DNA of 64,000 bases from Paraburkholderia sp. BCC1886 (GTDB lineage: Bacteria > Pseudomonadota > Gammaproteobacteria > Burkholderiales > Burkholderiaceae): contig NZ_CAAJGK010000063.1 in NCBI RefSeq assembly GCF_900996245.1, forward strand, positions 186,001 through 250,000, given 5' to 3'. The translations under genes were made by a program, and so were the position numbers. The notes under the pieces are model-generated. The model had not been told where the DNA came from. It made no database searches and saw only the letters and a list, made by a program, of their open reading frames with translations. Positions 47,479-56,013 of this stretch are shown piece after piece. Each line of letters begins with the position of its first letter. The first letter of the stretch is position 1.

Positions 47479-47946
47479 ATGAGCAAAGCCAGCAAGAAAA
47501 CCCGTCCCCCCTCGCGACCGCCTGTCGATGCACAGCAATACGAAAAGCTGGCGCTTTCGGCGTTCTCGGCGTGCGACCGGCAGATTCGTCAGCTTGGTAC
47601 GCTGCTCGATCTTGCGACGGCCTTCGTCACGTCACCGGCAGTCACGCTCGACGAGCGACGGCGCGAGCGCAATCTACTCGAGCATTTCATCGATACCCTC
47701 GAGCAATACAAGCAGGAAGCCGAGTGTGATCGCGAGTTGTATCAGGTCATCGCGCTCGATGCGAAGGGCGTGCCACATAGCCGGATTACCGCGAAAGTAG
47801 CGGCGAAGTTGCTGTCGGAGGCGGGCGAGCATGGAGAAGAGGGTGAAGAGGCGGTTGAGGAACAGCAGGTGACTCGCAAACAGGAACGGGTGAAGGCTGC
47901 GGCGCAAAGACGGTCTGCGGAGAAGCTCGGTTCCGTGCAGCATTGA
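47479..47946 (+). CDS. Uncharacterised helical protein downstream of the C4-like RNA
   Basis: A 155-residue protein I do not recognise. It begins with a basic Lys/Arg/Pro-rich segment (MSKASKKTRPPSRPP), has a mostly helical middle (about 20-105; FIDTLEQYKQEAECDRELYQ) and an acidic then basic C-terminal third (EHGEEGEEAVEEQQ, RKQERVKAAAQRRSAEK) likely to form a coiled coil. The start follows only a weak CGGAA, and the C4-like element ends about 70 bp upstream, so expression may be controlled post-transcriptionally. No signal peptide or membrane segment. Confidence 0.55.
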   Translation: MSKASKKTRPPSRPPVDAQQYEKLALSAFSACDRQIRQLGTLLDLATAFVTSPAVTLDERRRERNLLEHFIDTLEQYKQEAECDRELYQVIALDAKGVPHSRITAKVAAKLLSEAGEHGEEGEEAVEEQQVTRKQERVKAAAQRRSAEKLGSVQH

Positions 47947-48022
47947 AGTTATTGGAAATCACAGCCGCAACAGGATGGAAGGTGAGATATAAGAGTCCTG
48001 CTGGCAATCACCCGATGCATTT

Positions 48023-48472
48023 ATGACGTACCACGCCATCACGGTCACGCTTGAAAACATAAGCGGGATCGTCGCCACGAAAAGCGCACATGGCTATACC
48101 ACGCTCGGCCTCACTTTCAACGTTACCGTTGCAGGGAAGCGCCATTACGCGGTGCAGATACGCGGAGCGCCGCGCCTGGACAATGGCATGGTCGTGACCG
48201 CGGTACTGCGCGATCCAGAGAACTGGCAAACGCTCGTCGGCTGGTTGAACCACGCAAGCGGTCAAATTTGCGGCGTGAAAGAACCGGTTGAGCGACTCGC
48301 GCTATGTGGGTTCACGATGCTGATAGGGGTGGCATTTTCTGTGAAAGCGATGCGGCCGGATACCAGTACTGCTCAAGCAGTTGTATTGTTCCTCACGGTC
48401 CTGGCGATCAACGCATGGTCGCTCTTGTCATGGCTTCGGACCGTAAGGGTTTATCGACTTCTCAAGCGGTGA
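48023..48472 (+). CDS. Uncharacterised protein with two C-terminal membrane helices
   Basis: A 149-residue protein without recognised family. The first 95 residues look like a soluble beta-rich domain (HAITVTLENISGIVATKSAH). Two hydrophobic helices follow (about 93-110, LALCGFTMLIGVAFSV; 117-137, AQAVVLFLTVLAINAWSLLS), and it ends with a basic YRLLKR. Base composition is lower in G+C than its neighbours, suggesting acquisition. It is convergent with the 75-residue gene at 48490. Confidence 0.55.
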   Translation: MTYHAITVTLENISGIVATKSAHGYTTLGLTFNVTVAGKRHYAVQIRGAPRLDNGMVVTAVLRDPENWQTLVGWLNHASGQICGVKEPVERLALCGFTMLIGVAFSVKAMRPDTSTAQAVVLFLTVLAINAWSLLSWLRTVRVYRLLKR

Positions 48473-48489
48473 TGCGGTACGCCGCTTCC

Positions 48490-48717
48490 TCAGTCGAGCG
48501 TTTCCCCTTCAGGTATCAATTCAGGATGCTGCTTGCAAATAGGCACGATCGCCGTTTCGAATAGCGTGTAAATGACATCGGCCATTCCGCGCCGAAAAGT
48601 CGAAAAAACTTCCGCCGAACAATTCGCCTGCACGATTTTTATTGCGTCGTTCACTGACCTGTTTGCGTCGTACAGCAACGTCACCACTTCAGTCGCGGTG
48701 TTCTTGTCTTCGATCAT
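48490..48717 (-). CDS. Uncharacterised 75-residue protein
   Basis: A small acidic, helical protein (MIEDKNTATEVVTLLYDANR start) with no signal peptide. AAAGGAAG lies seven bases before the ATG at 48717, a good ribosome site that supports a real gene. Two cysteines (VQANCSAE and PICKQHPE) are present. No family is recognised. It ends 17 bp from the convergent membrane-protein gene. Confidence 0.55.
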   Translation of the reverse strand: MIEDKNTATEVVTLLYDANRSVNDAIKIVQANCSAEVFSTFRRGMADVIYTLFETAIVPICKQHPELIPEGETLD

Positions 48718-48894
48718 TTTTAGACTTCCTTTAGCGTCGGATGCGGGGGCATCGATACAGGAATAAGAATCTAGCCCATCGCCCTCACAGAAAGATCCGC
48801 AACTACCCCGACTCTTTTCCGCAGAACAGTTGCGATTTGACGCAGCGCAACAGCCCCACGCGTCACGTCCCAAAGCAGCCCAACAGATCCTCCT

Positions 48895-48960
48895 CCCCCA
48901 CCCCACCCCGCGCTGCGCCACGAAAACCCCCATAACCCCGTCTTGACAATCCCCCCACCC
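48895..48960 (-). other. G-tract cluster on the minus strand (possible G-quadruplex)
   Basis: The plus strand has C-runs at 48895-48899, 48901-48904, 48906-48909, 48927-48931, 48936-48939, 48951-48956 and 48958-48960. The minus strand therefore holds seven G-runs within 66 bp, several separated by single bases. This fits a G-quadruplex pattern lying across the TTGACA upstream of dalD. Confidence 0.45.
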
Positions 48961-48973
48961 AGTACGATCATTC

Positions 48974-48996
48974 GCTCACACATCGAGCAAATGCTC
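48974..48996 (+). promoter_or_regulatory. Candidate operator of dalD
   Basis: GAGCA-AA-TGCTC (48985-48996) is a palindrome 56 bp upstream of the dalD start. A further half-site GCTC at 48974-48977 faces GAGC at 48985-48988. A palindrome of the same design, GAGCG-AA-CGCTC, lies upstream of smoS. Binding by the local SorC-type regulator is inferred. Confidence 0.5.
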
Positions 48997-49052
48997 CATT
49001 CCAGAAAAAAGCCGGCTCGAAGCCGCGCAGTCAAAACAATCAGGAGACGCAC

Positions 49053-50468
49053 ATGAACAGCGGACAAGGCGACGGCGGCACGGCCGCAAACGTGATCCTG
49101 CACATCGGCGCGGGATCGTTTCATCGCGCGCATCAGGCGTGGTATCTCCATCGGTTGAACGAGGCGAAGGTCGCGGGCGAACCGCACTGGTCGCTCACGG
49201 TCGGCAACATCCGCAGCGACATGAACGCGGTGCTCGACGCGCTCGCCGCACAGCACGGCGTCTACACGCTCGAAACCGTCACGCCGCAAGGCGAGCGCGC
49301 GTACGAAACCATCCGCTCGATCGAGCGTGTCGTCCCCTGGACCGAGAATCTCGACGGACTCATCGAAGCCGGTGCCGATCCGGCCTGCAAGATCATCTCC
49401 TTCACCGTCACGGAAGGCGGCTATTACCTCGACGAAGAAGATCAACTCGACACCGCCAATGCCGACCTCGCGGCCGACCTGGCAGGCGGCCACACCACCA
49501 TCTACGGCGCCCTCGCGGCAATCCTCGCAGAACGCATGAAGCGCAACGCAGGCCCCGTCACACTGCAAACCTGCGACAACCTGCGCAGCAACGGCGAGCG
49601 CTTCGAAGCCGGCATGCGCGCGTTTCTCGCACAACGCGGCGCGACCGATCTCGCGCAATGGTTCGATGCCAACACGGCATGTCCGAGTTCGATGGTCGAC
49701 CGCATCACGCCGCGGCCGACACCGGACGTGCGCGAGCGCGTCAAAGCCGCGACCGGCGTGGACGATGCGTGTCCGGTGATGGGCGAAGCGTTCATCCAAT
49801 GGGTGATCGAAGATCACTTCATCGCGGGGCGGCCGGCATGGCAGCACGTCGGCGCGGAACTGGTCGACTCGGTCATGCCCTACGAAGAAGCGAAAATCCG
49901 CATCCTGAACGCCACGCATAGCTGCATCGCGTGGGCGGGCACGCTGGTCGGGCTGAACTACATCCACGAAGGCACGCTCGACGCGGATATCCAGTCGTTC
50001 GCCTTCGACTACGTCACCGAAGACGTAATCCCCTGCCTCACCCCGAGTCCGCTCGATCTGGAGCGCTATCGCGACGTGGTGCTCGAGCGTTTCAGCAACC
50101 CGTATATCCAGGACACCAACCAGCGCGTCGCGGCCGACGGGTTTTCCAAGCTGCCGGGCTTTATTGCGCCGACGTTGTCGGAGTGCTTCGAGCGCGGCGT
50201 CACGCCGGCAGCCACCGCGATGCTGCCCGCGCTGTTCTTCCGCTTCCTGCAACGCTGGCACACCGGCAAGCTGCCCTACGCGTACCAGGATGGCGTGATG
50301 GACGAACGCGTCGCGCACGCTTTCTTCGCTGCAACGGACCCGCTGCCGGCTTTTGCAGCGGACCGACTGCTGTGGGGCAGCATGGCGCAAACGCCGGAAC
50401 TCGAATCGGCCTTGGCCGGCGCGCTCGCGCGAGTCGACGCATGGCTCGCCAAACGCGGCGCGGCCTGA
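49053..50468 (+). CDS. dalD: D-arabinitol 4-dehydrogenase DalD
   Basis: A 471-residue NAD-dependent long-chain polyol dehydrogenase oxidising D-arabinitol to D-xylulose; relatives also act on mannitol. LHIGAGSFHRAHQAWYLHRL matches Klebsiella DalD closely, as do SFTVTEGGYYLDEEDQL, the catalytic-lysine region PYEEAKIRILNATHSCIAW and NPYIQDTNQRVAADGFSK. AGGAG precedes the ATG. It is followed by xylB, which would phosphorylate its product. Expression probably depends on the palindrome upstream. Confidence 0.93.
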   Translation: MNSGQGDGGTAANVILHIGAGSFHRAHQAWYLHRLNEAKVAGEPHWSLTVGNIRSDMNAVLDALAAQHGVYTLETVTPQGERAYETIRSIERVVPWTENLDGLIEAGADPACKIISFTVTEGGYYLDEEDQLDTANADLAADLAGGHTTIYGALAAILAERMKRNAGPVTLQTCDNLRSNGERFEAGMRAFLAQRGATDLAQWFDANTACPSSMVDRITPRPTPDVRERVKAATGVDDACPVMGEAFIQWVIEDHFIAGRPAWQHVGAELVDSVMPYEEAKIRILNATHSCIAWAGTLVGLNYIHEGTLDADIQSFAFDYVTEDVIPCLTPSPLDLERYRDVVLERFSNPYIQDTNQRVAADGFSKLPGFIAPTLSECFERGVTPAATAMLPALFFRFLQRWHTGKLPYAYQDGVMDERVAHAFFAATDPLPAFAADRLLWGSMAQTPELESALAGALARVDAWLAKRGAA

Positions 50469-50607
50469 TCGACCACGCGCCCCAAAGCGTTCGACAAACA
50501 CGAAACGAAATCAGCCATCCACCCCCACGCCAGGCATAACGCGCATGGCGCCGCGTGCCCTGTGCGGCTAAAGTAGCCGCAACCCTACCGACGAAGGTTC
50601 TGCGCCC

Positions 50608-52089
50608 ATGTATCTCGGCATCGACCTCGGCACGTCCGAAGTGAAAGTCCTGCTGCTCGCCTCCGATGGACGCGTGATCGGCACAGCAGGCTCCCCGTTT
50701 ACGGTCTCGCGTCCACATCAGCGTTGGGCCGAACAGAATCCCGAAGACTGGTGGGCCGGCACGCGCGCCGCGCTGGCTTCGTTGCGCTCGAAACATCCCG
50801 ACGAGTTCGCGCAGATTCGCGGCATCGGCCTATCCGGTCAGATGCACGGCGCGGTGCTGCTCGATTCGGAAGATCGCGTGCTGCGTCCGGCGATTCTGTG
50901 GAACGACATGCGCAGCGACAAGGAGTGCGCTGAGCTGACCGAACGCGCGCCGGACCTGCACGCGATAGCGGGCAATCTGGCGATGCCCGGCTTCACCGCG
51001 CCGAAACTGCTGTGGGTCGCGCGTCACGAACCGGAGATCTTCGCGAAGACGGCCTGCGTCCTGCTGCCGAAAGATTACTTGCGCCTGCAACTGACGGGCG
51101 GCAAGGTGTCCGACCCATCCGACGCAGCCGGCACGCTCTGGCTCGACGTAGCCAAACGCGACTGGTCCGACACGCTACTGGCCGCCTGCAACCTGACACG
51201 CGCACACATGCCGAGCCTGTGCGAAGGCAGCGCGCCGTCCGGCACGCTGTTGCCCGCCGTCGCGCGCGAATTCGGTTTGAGCGACGACGTCGTGGTCGCA
51301 GCCGGTGGCGGCGACAATGCGACCAGCGCAATCGGCATCGGCGCGACGCAACCGGGCGACGGCTTCGTGTCGCTCGGCACGTCGGGCGTGCTGTGCGTGG
51401 TCGGCGACAGTTTCCGGCCGAACCCCGCTTCGGCGGTGCACGCGTTCTGTCATGCGATTCCGGATCGCTGGCATCAGATGAGCGTGGTTCTGTCGGCGGC
51501 GAGTTGTCTGCGCTGGGTCTGCAAGCTCACCTCGACCGACGAACCGACTCTGCTCGGCGAAATCGAAGCGTTACCGCCCGACGCGCTGAATACCGCGCCG
51601 CTCTTTTTGCCGTATCTGTCGGGCGAGCGCACGCCGCATAACGATCCGTATGCACAAGGTGTGTTCTTCGGCATGAATCACGCGACGGACCGTGCGCTGC
51701 TCGGCTATGCCGTGCTCGAAGGCGTCACGCTCGCACTCACCGACGGGCTCGACGCATTGCGCGCAGCCGGCACCGAAGCGAAAGCGCTGTCGCTGCTCGG
51801 CGGCGGTGCACGCAGCGATTACTGGGCGCAGTTGCTGGCCGACGCGCTCGATACCGCGACCCGCAAACACGGCGGCGGCGAAACCGGTGCGGCGCTCGGC
51901 GCGGCACGGCTCGGCTGGCTCGCGGCCGGCGGCGCGCCTTCGACGGTGCTGACCAAGCCGCCGATCGAACGCGAGTTCACGCCGAATGCGCAGCGGCATG
52001 CGGAGTTGCGCTTGCGGCTCGAAGCGTATCGCGCGCTGTATCGTCATGTGCGGCCGCTGTTCGACCCCGCGCGCCGACCGCTCGCATAA
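50608..52089 (+). CDS. xylB: Xylulokinase
   Basis: A 493-residue FGGY-family kinase phosphorylating D-xylulose for entry to the pentose phosphate pathway. MYLGIDLGTSEVKVLLL is the ATPase phosphate-1 motif. HQRWAEQNPEDWW and GIGLSGQMHGAVLLD are xylulokinase markers, ILWNDMRSDKEC follows, and GGGARSDYWAQLLAD is the C-terminal FGGY signature. It lies 139 bp after dalD, which makes xylulose. Confidence 0.95.
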   Translation: MYLGIDLGTSEVKVLLLASDGRVIGTAGSPFTVSRPHQRWAEQNPEDWWAGTRAALASLRSKHPDEFAQIRGIGLSGQMHGAVLLDSEDRVLRPAILWNDMRSDKECAELTERAPDLHAIAGNLAMPGFTAPKLLWVARHEPEIFAKTACVLLPKDYLRLQLTGGKVSDPSDAAGTLWLDVAKRDWSDTLLAACNLTRAHMPSLCEGSAPSGTLLPAVAREFGLSDDVVVAAGGGDNATSAIGIGATQPGDGFVSLGTSGVLCVVGDSFRPNPASAVHAFCHAIPDRWHQMSVVLSAASCLRWVCKLTSTDEPTLLGEIEALPPDALNTAPLFLPYLSGERTPHNDPYAQGVFFGMNHATDRALLGYAVLEGVTLALTDGLDALRAAGTEAKALSLLGGGARSDYWAQLLADALDTATRKHGGGETGAALGAARLGWLAAGGAPSTVLTKPPIEREFTPNAQRHAELRLRLEAYRALYRHVRPLFDPARRPLA

Positions 52090-52125
52090 GACAACGGCAA
52101 GCCGAACCACCAACAATCCGTCACC

Positions 52126-53073
52126 GTGCCCAAGTCCACAGAAAAACTGGATCTCGCCACCCGCGCCGCGTGGCTCTATTACGTCGCGGGCAACACCCAG
52201 AACGAGATCGCCGAAAAATTGCAGGTGTCGCGTCCGGTCGCCCAGCGGCTGGTCGCCTTCGCGGTGGAAAAGAATCTGATCCGGGTGCGCGTCGATCATC
52301 AACTGGCGGATTGCCTCGCGCTCGCCGACCAGTTGTCGAAGCGTTACGGCCTGAGCATGTGCGAAGTCGTCCCGATCGACGGCGACACCTCCGAAGAAGT
52401 GGACCGCAAGCTCGCGGTCGCCGGCGCGCAGGTCATGGAACGCTATCTCGGCGAAGACAAGCCGATGGTCGTCGCCGTCAGCAGCGGCCGCACGCTCAAG
52501 GCTTCGGTCGATCAGATCGCGCAACTGGAGCGTCCGCAGCACCGGTTGGTGTCGATGGTCGGAGCAATCGCTCAGGACGGCTCCTCGAACCGTTACGACG
52601 TCGCGCTGCACATTTCCGAAAAGACCGGCGGCAAGCATTTTCTGTTGCCCGCACCCTTGCTTGCGGATAGCGAAGCCGAACGCGCGCAGTGGTGTAATCA
52701 CCGGCTCTACCGGATCGTCGAATCGTTGTCGGCCGAGGCCGATGTCGCGTTCGTCGGCATCGGCAATATCGGGCCGGGTTGTCCGCTGCTCGTCGACGGC
52801 TTTATCACCGGCACCGAGGTGGACGAGTTGATGCGCAACGGGGCGGTCGCCGAAATGCTCGGACTGCCGATCGATTCCGACGGCGCACACGTGGAATCGC
52901 CAACCGGTCGACGGGTGACGAGCATCGCGCTGGACTCGCCGCCGCGCCGGCCGACCATCGGTTTCGCGGGTGGCGAGCGCAAACGCGAAGCGCTGATCGC
53001 GGTGCTCAAGGGCGGCTGGCTGTCGGGCCTGGTGACGGACGAACTTTGCGCGCGGGCCGCGCTGGAAGCGTAG
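52126..53073 (+). CDS. SorC/DeoR-family transcriptional regulator of polyol use
   Basis: A 315-residue regulator starting with GTG at 52126. The N-terminal helix-turn-helix is AWLYYVAGNTQNEIAEKLQVSRPVAQRL, typical of the SorC family. The C-terminal sugar-phosphate-binding domain follows, with VAVSSGRTLKASVDQI and VGIGNIGPGCPL. It lies 36 bp after xylB and so probably belongs to the same transcript. SorC proteins act on sugar-phosphate signals and bind palindromic operators; the GAGC-AA-GCTC sites upstream of dalD and smoS are candidates. Confidence 0.9.
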   Translation: MPKSTEKLDLATRAAWLYYVAGNTQNEIAEKLQVSRPVAQRLVAFAVEKNLIRVRVDHQLADCLALADQLSKRYGLSMCEVVPIDGDTSEEVDRKLAVAGAQVMERYLGEDKPMVVAVSSGRTLKASVDQIAQLERPQHRLVSMVGAIAQDGSSNRYDVALHISEKTGGKHFLLPAPLLADSEAERAQWCNHRLYRIVESLSAEADVAFVGIGNIGPGCPLLVDGFITGTEVDELMRNGAVAEMLGLPIDSDGAHVESPTGRRVTSIALDSPPRRPTIGFAGGERKREALIAVLKGGWLSGLVTDELCARAALEA

Positions 53074-53098
53074 AACCAGCAACGTCCGCAAGTCCGCG

Positions 53099-53395
53099 TT
53101 ACAACACCGGCAAACCCTCCGTGATGATGATGCGATAGTCGCCGCCCTGCAGCCGCGTCTCGCTCAACGCCTGATACGCCGGGCTGCGATACCACGCGAG
53201 CGCTTCGTCGTAACCGTTGAATTCGAGAATCAGGATCTCGTCGATCGGCGCGCCCTCCACCACTTCCGTGCGCCCGCGACTCGCGAGCACCATCACCTGA
53301 TGCTGTTCGAAGACGGCGGGGGCATCCTGTTTGTACTCGTCGAGCTTGGCGGGATCGAGCGTTTTCTCGCGAGTGATGACGACGTAAGCGGGCAT
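53099..53395 (-). CDS. DUF1330 family protein
   Basis: A 98-residue dimeric alpha-beta barrel protein of the DUF1330 family (start MPAYVVITREKTLDPAKLDEYK; LILEFNGYDEALAWYRSPAYQAL is typical). The ATG at 53395 has AGGAA seven bases upstream; an ATG two codons earlier is too close to that site. It converges on the regulator gene, 25 bp apart. Function is unknown for the family. Confidence 0.85.
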   Translation of the reverse strand: MPAYVVITREKTLDPAKLDEYKQDAPAVFEQHQVMVLASRGRTEVVEGAPIDEILILEFNGYDEALAWYRSPAYQALSETRLQGGDYRIIITEGLPVL

Positions 53396-53431
53396 GAGCA
53401 TTTCCTGAGCGTAACGACACGTGACTTGAGC

Positions 53432-53457
53432 GGAAGGCGGCGCGAGCGCCGCCTTCC
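53432..53457 (-). terminator. Hairpin between the DUF1330 gene and the smoK remnant
   Basis: GGAAGGCGGCG (53432-53442) pairs perfectly with CGCCGCCTTCC (53447-53457) around a CGAG loop. It lies 7 bp past the stop of the smoK remnant on the minus strand, the place a terminator would occupy. No T-tract remains. Confidence 0.45.
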
Positions 53458-53464
53458 TGCTCGG

Positions 53465-53535
53465 TCACGCGGCCAGCACTTCGCCGATATTACGCTGGAA
53501 TGCTTTCCCTTCGCTGTCGGACAAAATGGCCATGC
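53465..53535 (-). pseudogene. Remnant of the 3' end of an smoK-like ABC ATPase gene
   Basis: Read on the minus strand, about 20 codons give LSDSEGKAFQRNIGEVLAA and a stop. The intact smoK at 56047 ends LFDSEGKAFQRKIVEVLAA. The DNA also matches over about 70 bp (roughly 80% by eye), including the stop position. No start or upstream homology remains. It marks a second, decayed copy of the gene end on the far side of the cholesterol oxidase module. Confidence 0.75.
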
Positions 53536-53564
53536 TGCGCGATTCGCTGCGTTTTGGCGGATGC

Positions 53565-54071
53565 TCAGGAACGTCCGCTGGACGATCTGTCGCGCAACCA
53601 TTCCTGTTCGAAGTGATAGTTCGGCGAGCCCGTGCCGCCGAGTGCCTGACCGATGCCGGTGGCGACTTTGGACAACGCGTAACCGCCGAGATCGGGGACG
53701 ATGTGGCAGAGCTTCCCGCACAGGCCGAACTTGTTGAAGAGTTGCCCGACTGACGAAACAAGCGGCGTATTCAGCAAGTCGTTGCACTTCGAGACGCAGC
53801 CGATCAGCGCCGAGCCAATCGAGCCGAGCACGCCCTTCCCGCCGGCTTGAGCAGATTGGCCGGACTCGTTGCACACGCGGGTGGAGGCGGGAGCGCACGA
53901 CGATGTGGTCTGCCGGATCGACGCGTCGTTGACAGCGGCACCCCATTGCCCGCAACCGCTGCGGCGCGCAGCGTCACTGGCGGAGTGGTCTTTGCATTGC
54001 GCGGCCGACGCATTCGAATACGTGAATGCAGCGCCGGCAAACGCATCGATTCTGGTCGATGTGAGTTGCAT
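53565..54071 (-). CDS. Uncharacterised cysteine-rich protein beside the cholesterol oxidase
   Basis: A 168-residue protein I do not recognise. It has eight cysteines, including two CxxxC pairs (GCVSKC and LCGKLC), and several Gly-rich stretches. AAGGAAA lies about eight bases before the ATG, supporting a real start. It follows the oxidase by 94 bp on the same strand and is probably co-transcribed. The N-terminus is weakly hydrophobic (AFAGAAFTYSNASAAQC) but no clear signal peptide can be called. Confidence 0.55.
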   Translation of the reverse strand: MQLTSTRIDAFAGAAFTYSNASAAQCKDHSASDAARRSGCGQWGAAVNDASIRQTTSSCAPASTRVCNESGQSAQAGGKGVLGSIGSALIGCVSKCNDLLNTPLVSSVGQLFNKFGLCGKLCHIVPDLGGYALSKVATGIGQALGGTGSPNYHFEQEWLRDRSSSGRS

Positions 54072-54165
54072 CGTGATTTTCCTTGGATCGAATTACACGC
54101 CAGATAAGCCCGTCTGGCCGGGTCATGGACGACGGCTCGGCACGAGTCGCCGGTCAATGTGCATG

Positions 54166-55923
54166 TCAGCCGAACAGCCGGTCGAGCAACGGCGAAGAGA
54201 AGATCCGGCCCGGGTCGTAGCGATCGAGCGTGTCGCGGGCCGCGTTCCACGTGCTGCCCGCGGGCTGTCCCTCGGTGTACAGCGCGGGAATCGCGCTGCC
54301 GATCATCGCGTCGTCCTGCCACGCGGCGGCAGAGGTGTACGCCCAGCCCTTCGACCATTCAGGGCGAACGGTCGCGTAAGAGCCCGCGTAGTTCGACAGC
54401 ATCCATTGCTCGATTTCCCGATAGAAAGCGTTCGCCGATGGCGTGCCGGGCATCGTCAGAATGTCGAAGTAGACGGCGACGGTCCACTCGGGACGGTCGG
54501 GGCGCGGCTTGAGCGCGGCGAGGGTCGGCGTTACGGCGCCCGGTCCCGCATCGGCAGGTTGATCGAGCCCGGTCACGCGAATTTCCACCGGCCCGTTCAT
54601 CGGATACTCGCCGCGTTGCCGGTAAGCCTCGACCCGGTTCTGATAGAACTGCACGAATTCGGCGATCACGCGCTGCACGTCCGCACGCCGCGCCAGCACC
54701 GCATAGCCGTTCGCGGTCACGCGCAAGGTCGACGGCCGGATGTACTGCAGCACGTTGCGCGACCAGCCCCAGATATCGGCGCTGAGCGTGACGCCCAGAC
54801 CGGCAACGACGATCCCCATCTGCAGTTGCCCGAAGAGCGGTGTCAAATGACGCTCGCCGCCAATGACGATGCGCTTGACCAGATCCGACAGCGGCTGCGA
54901 AATGGAATCCGAAAACGGGTAGTTGTACGGCTGGTTCACCGTCCGGGAGAACAACGGTTTGGTGGATTGCACGCTCCACACCTTGAGCCACGGACAGGTC
55001 GTGAACGGAAACCAGATTGCTTCCAGACGACCTGCGCGGTCGAGAAAAGAGGCGACCGTCCGGCCGCCTGCTTTTGACGACGCGAACAGTTCGTAGGCGG
55101 GAATATCCACGTAACTCTGACAGCGCAGACGTCGGTTCGCGCCCACCTGCAGTGTCACGTCGACAATCAACGCGCGGCCGAGATGGACGAGAAAGGCGCC
55201 GATATCCGGATCGTTCCGCCTGAACGAACGCAGCACGTATTGCTGCTTCACGTGATCGAACACGACGGCGGTGAGCGACAGCACCAGATTGCTCAGCGAG
55301 CCATACGTGTGCCCCTTCGATGGCGTTTCGCCGGAAGCGGGCACGGCGGTTCCGTGAGCGCCGATCGCCAGCGCGCCGCCCAGCGTGATGTCTCCCGGCG
55401 CGGGCGAAGCCGTGACGCCCAGGCCGGATTTCTCCAAAGCCGCCAGCAGCGCTTCCATTGCGATGCCGGTCTGCGCCGTGACGCGCGCCGGCTGCGAGGA
55501 CGTATCCACCGACACCGCGGTGAGCGACTTCGTCATGTCGAGCAACACGACTTTGCCGGTTCCGCCGGTTCTGTCGATGGTGAGCGGCGACCAGTTGTGC
55601 ATGTAACCGCGTGGTCGAATGCGATACCCGTACGAGCGCGCCCAGTTGACGATGGCGACGACGGCGGCCGGTGTGTCGGGTGCAGCCGTCCACACGTCCG
55701 CTATGGCGATTTCGCCGCTCCAGTTCTGGAACGCCTGTTTGTACAGCGCAATGCCGGCAGGGAAACCCGGCGGCACGTTGGCCGCGCCTTGCGCGTGGGC
55801 CGCGATCTGATAGATCGGCGTCCATCCGGTGACGATACCGGCTGCGGAAAGCCGGGCAAGATCGCCGATGAACTGCCGCCGGGACGACGGCAGCGGTGCT
55901 GTGTGTTGAAAGTCTTGGGTCAC
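54166..55923 (-). CDS. Type II (covalent-FAD) cholesterol oxidase, Tat-exported
   Basis: About 585 residues from a GTG at 55923; a TTG 14 codons upstream has no ribosome site. A twin-arginine signal is visible (SSRRQFIGDLARLSAAGIV). The mature protein closely follows Brevibacterium sterolicum BCO2 of the vanillyl-alcohol oxidase superfamily. It has RGYMHNWSPL with the histidine that binds FAD covalently in BCO2, then SKGHTYGSLSNLVLSLTAVV, RCQSYVDIPAYELF, NGPVEIRVTGLDQPAD with the active-site Glu and Arg, and RPEWSKGWAY. It should oxidise 3-beta-hydroxysterols to 3-ketosteroids with oxygen outside the cytoplasm. Sterol as the true substrate is inferred. Confidence 0.88.
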   Translation of the reverse strand: MTQDFQHTAPLPSSRRQFIGDLARLSAAGIVTGWTPIYQIAAHAQGAANVPPGFPAGIALYKQAFQNWSGEIAIADVWTAAPDTPAAVVAIVNWARSYGYRIRPRGYMHNWSPLTIDRTGGTGKVVLLDMTKSLTAVSVDTSSQPARVTAQTGIAMEALLAALEKSGLGVTASPAPGDITLGGALAIGAHGTAVPASGETPSKGHTYGSLSNLVLSLTAVVFDHVKQQYVLRSFRRNDPDIGAFLVHLGRALIVDVTLQVGANRRLRCQSYVDIPAYELFASSKAGGRTVASFLDRAGRLEAIWFPFTTCPWLKVWSVQSTKPLFSRTVNQPYNYPFSDSISQPLSDLVKRIVIGGERHLTPLFGQLQMGIVVAGLGVTLSADIWGWSRNVLQYIRPSTLRVTANGYAVLARRADVQRVIAEFVQFYQNRVEAYRQRGEYPMNGPVEIRVTGLDQPADAGPGAVTPTLAALKPRPDRPEWTVAVYFDILTMPGTPSANAFYREIEQWMLSNYAGSYATVRPEWSKGWAYTSAAAWQDDAMIGSAIPALYTEGQPAGSTWNAARDTLDRYDPGRIFSSPLLDRLFG

Positions 55924-56013
55924 GTTCTCGGGCGCCTCTAGCTGGGAAGGAAATTCGTTTCCCAATGCTATTTTTTCGCGGCGTACCCGAGGTGGTGACT
56001 AATTACGACCCTT

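Larger units (their letters stand above)
48718..49052 (+). other. Divergent intergenic region upstream of dalD
   Basis: The 335 bp carry no supported gene. They hold a cluster of C-tracts (48895-48960), a TTGACA at 48943-48948 usable as a -35, and inverted repeats including the palindrome at 48985-48996 that is shared with smoS. Confidence 0.5.

Noticed and set aside
55924..55965. TTG start for the cholesterol oxidase 14 codons upstream
   Set aside because: No ribosome site precedes it; the GTG at 55923 gives a normal Tat signal length.
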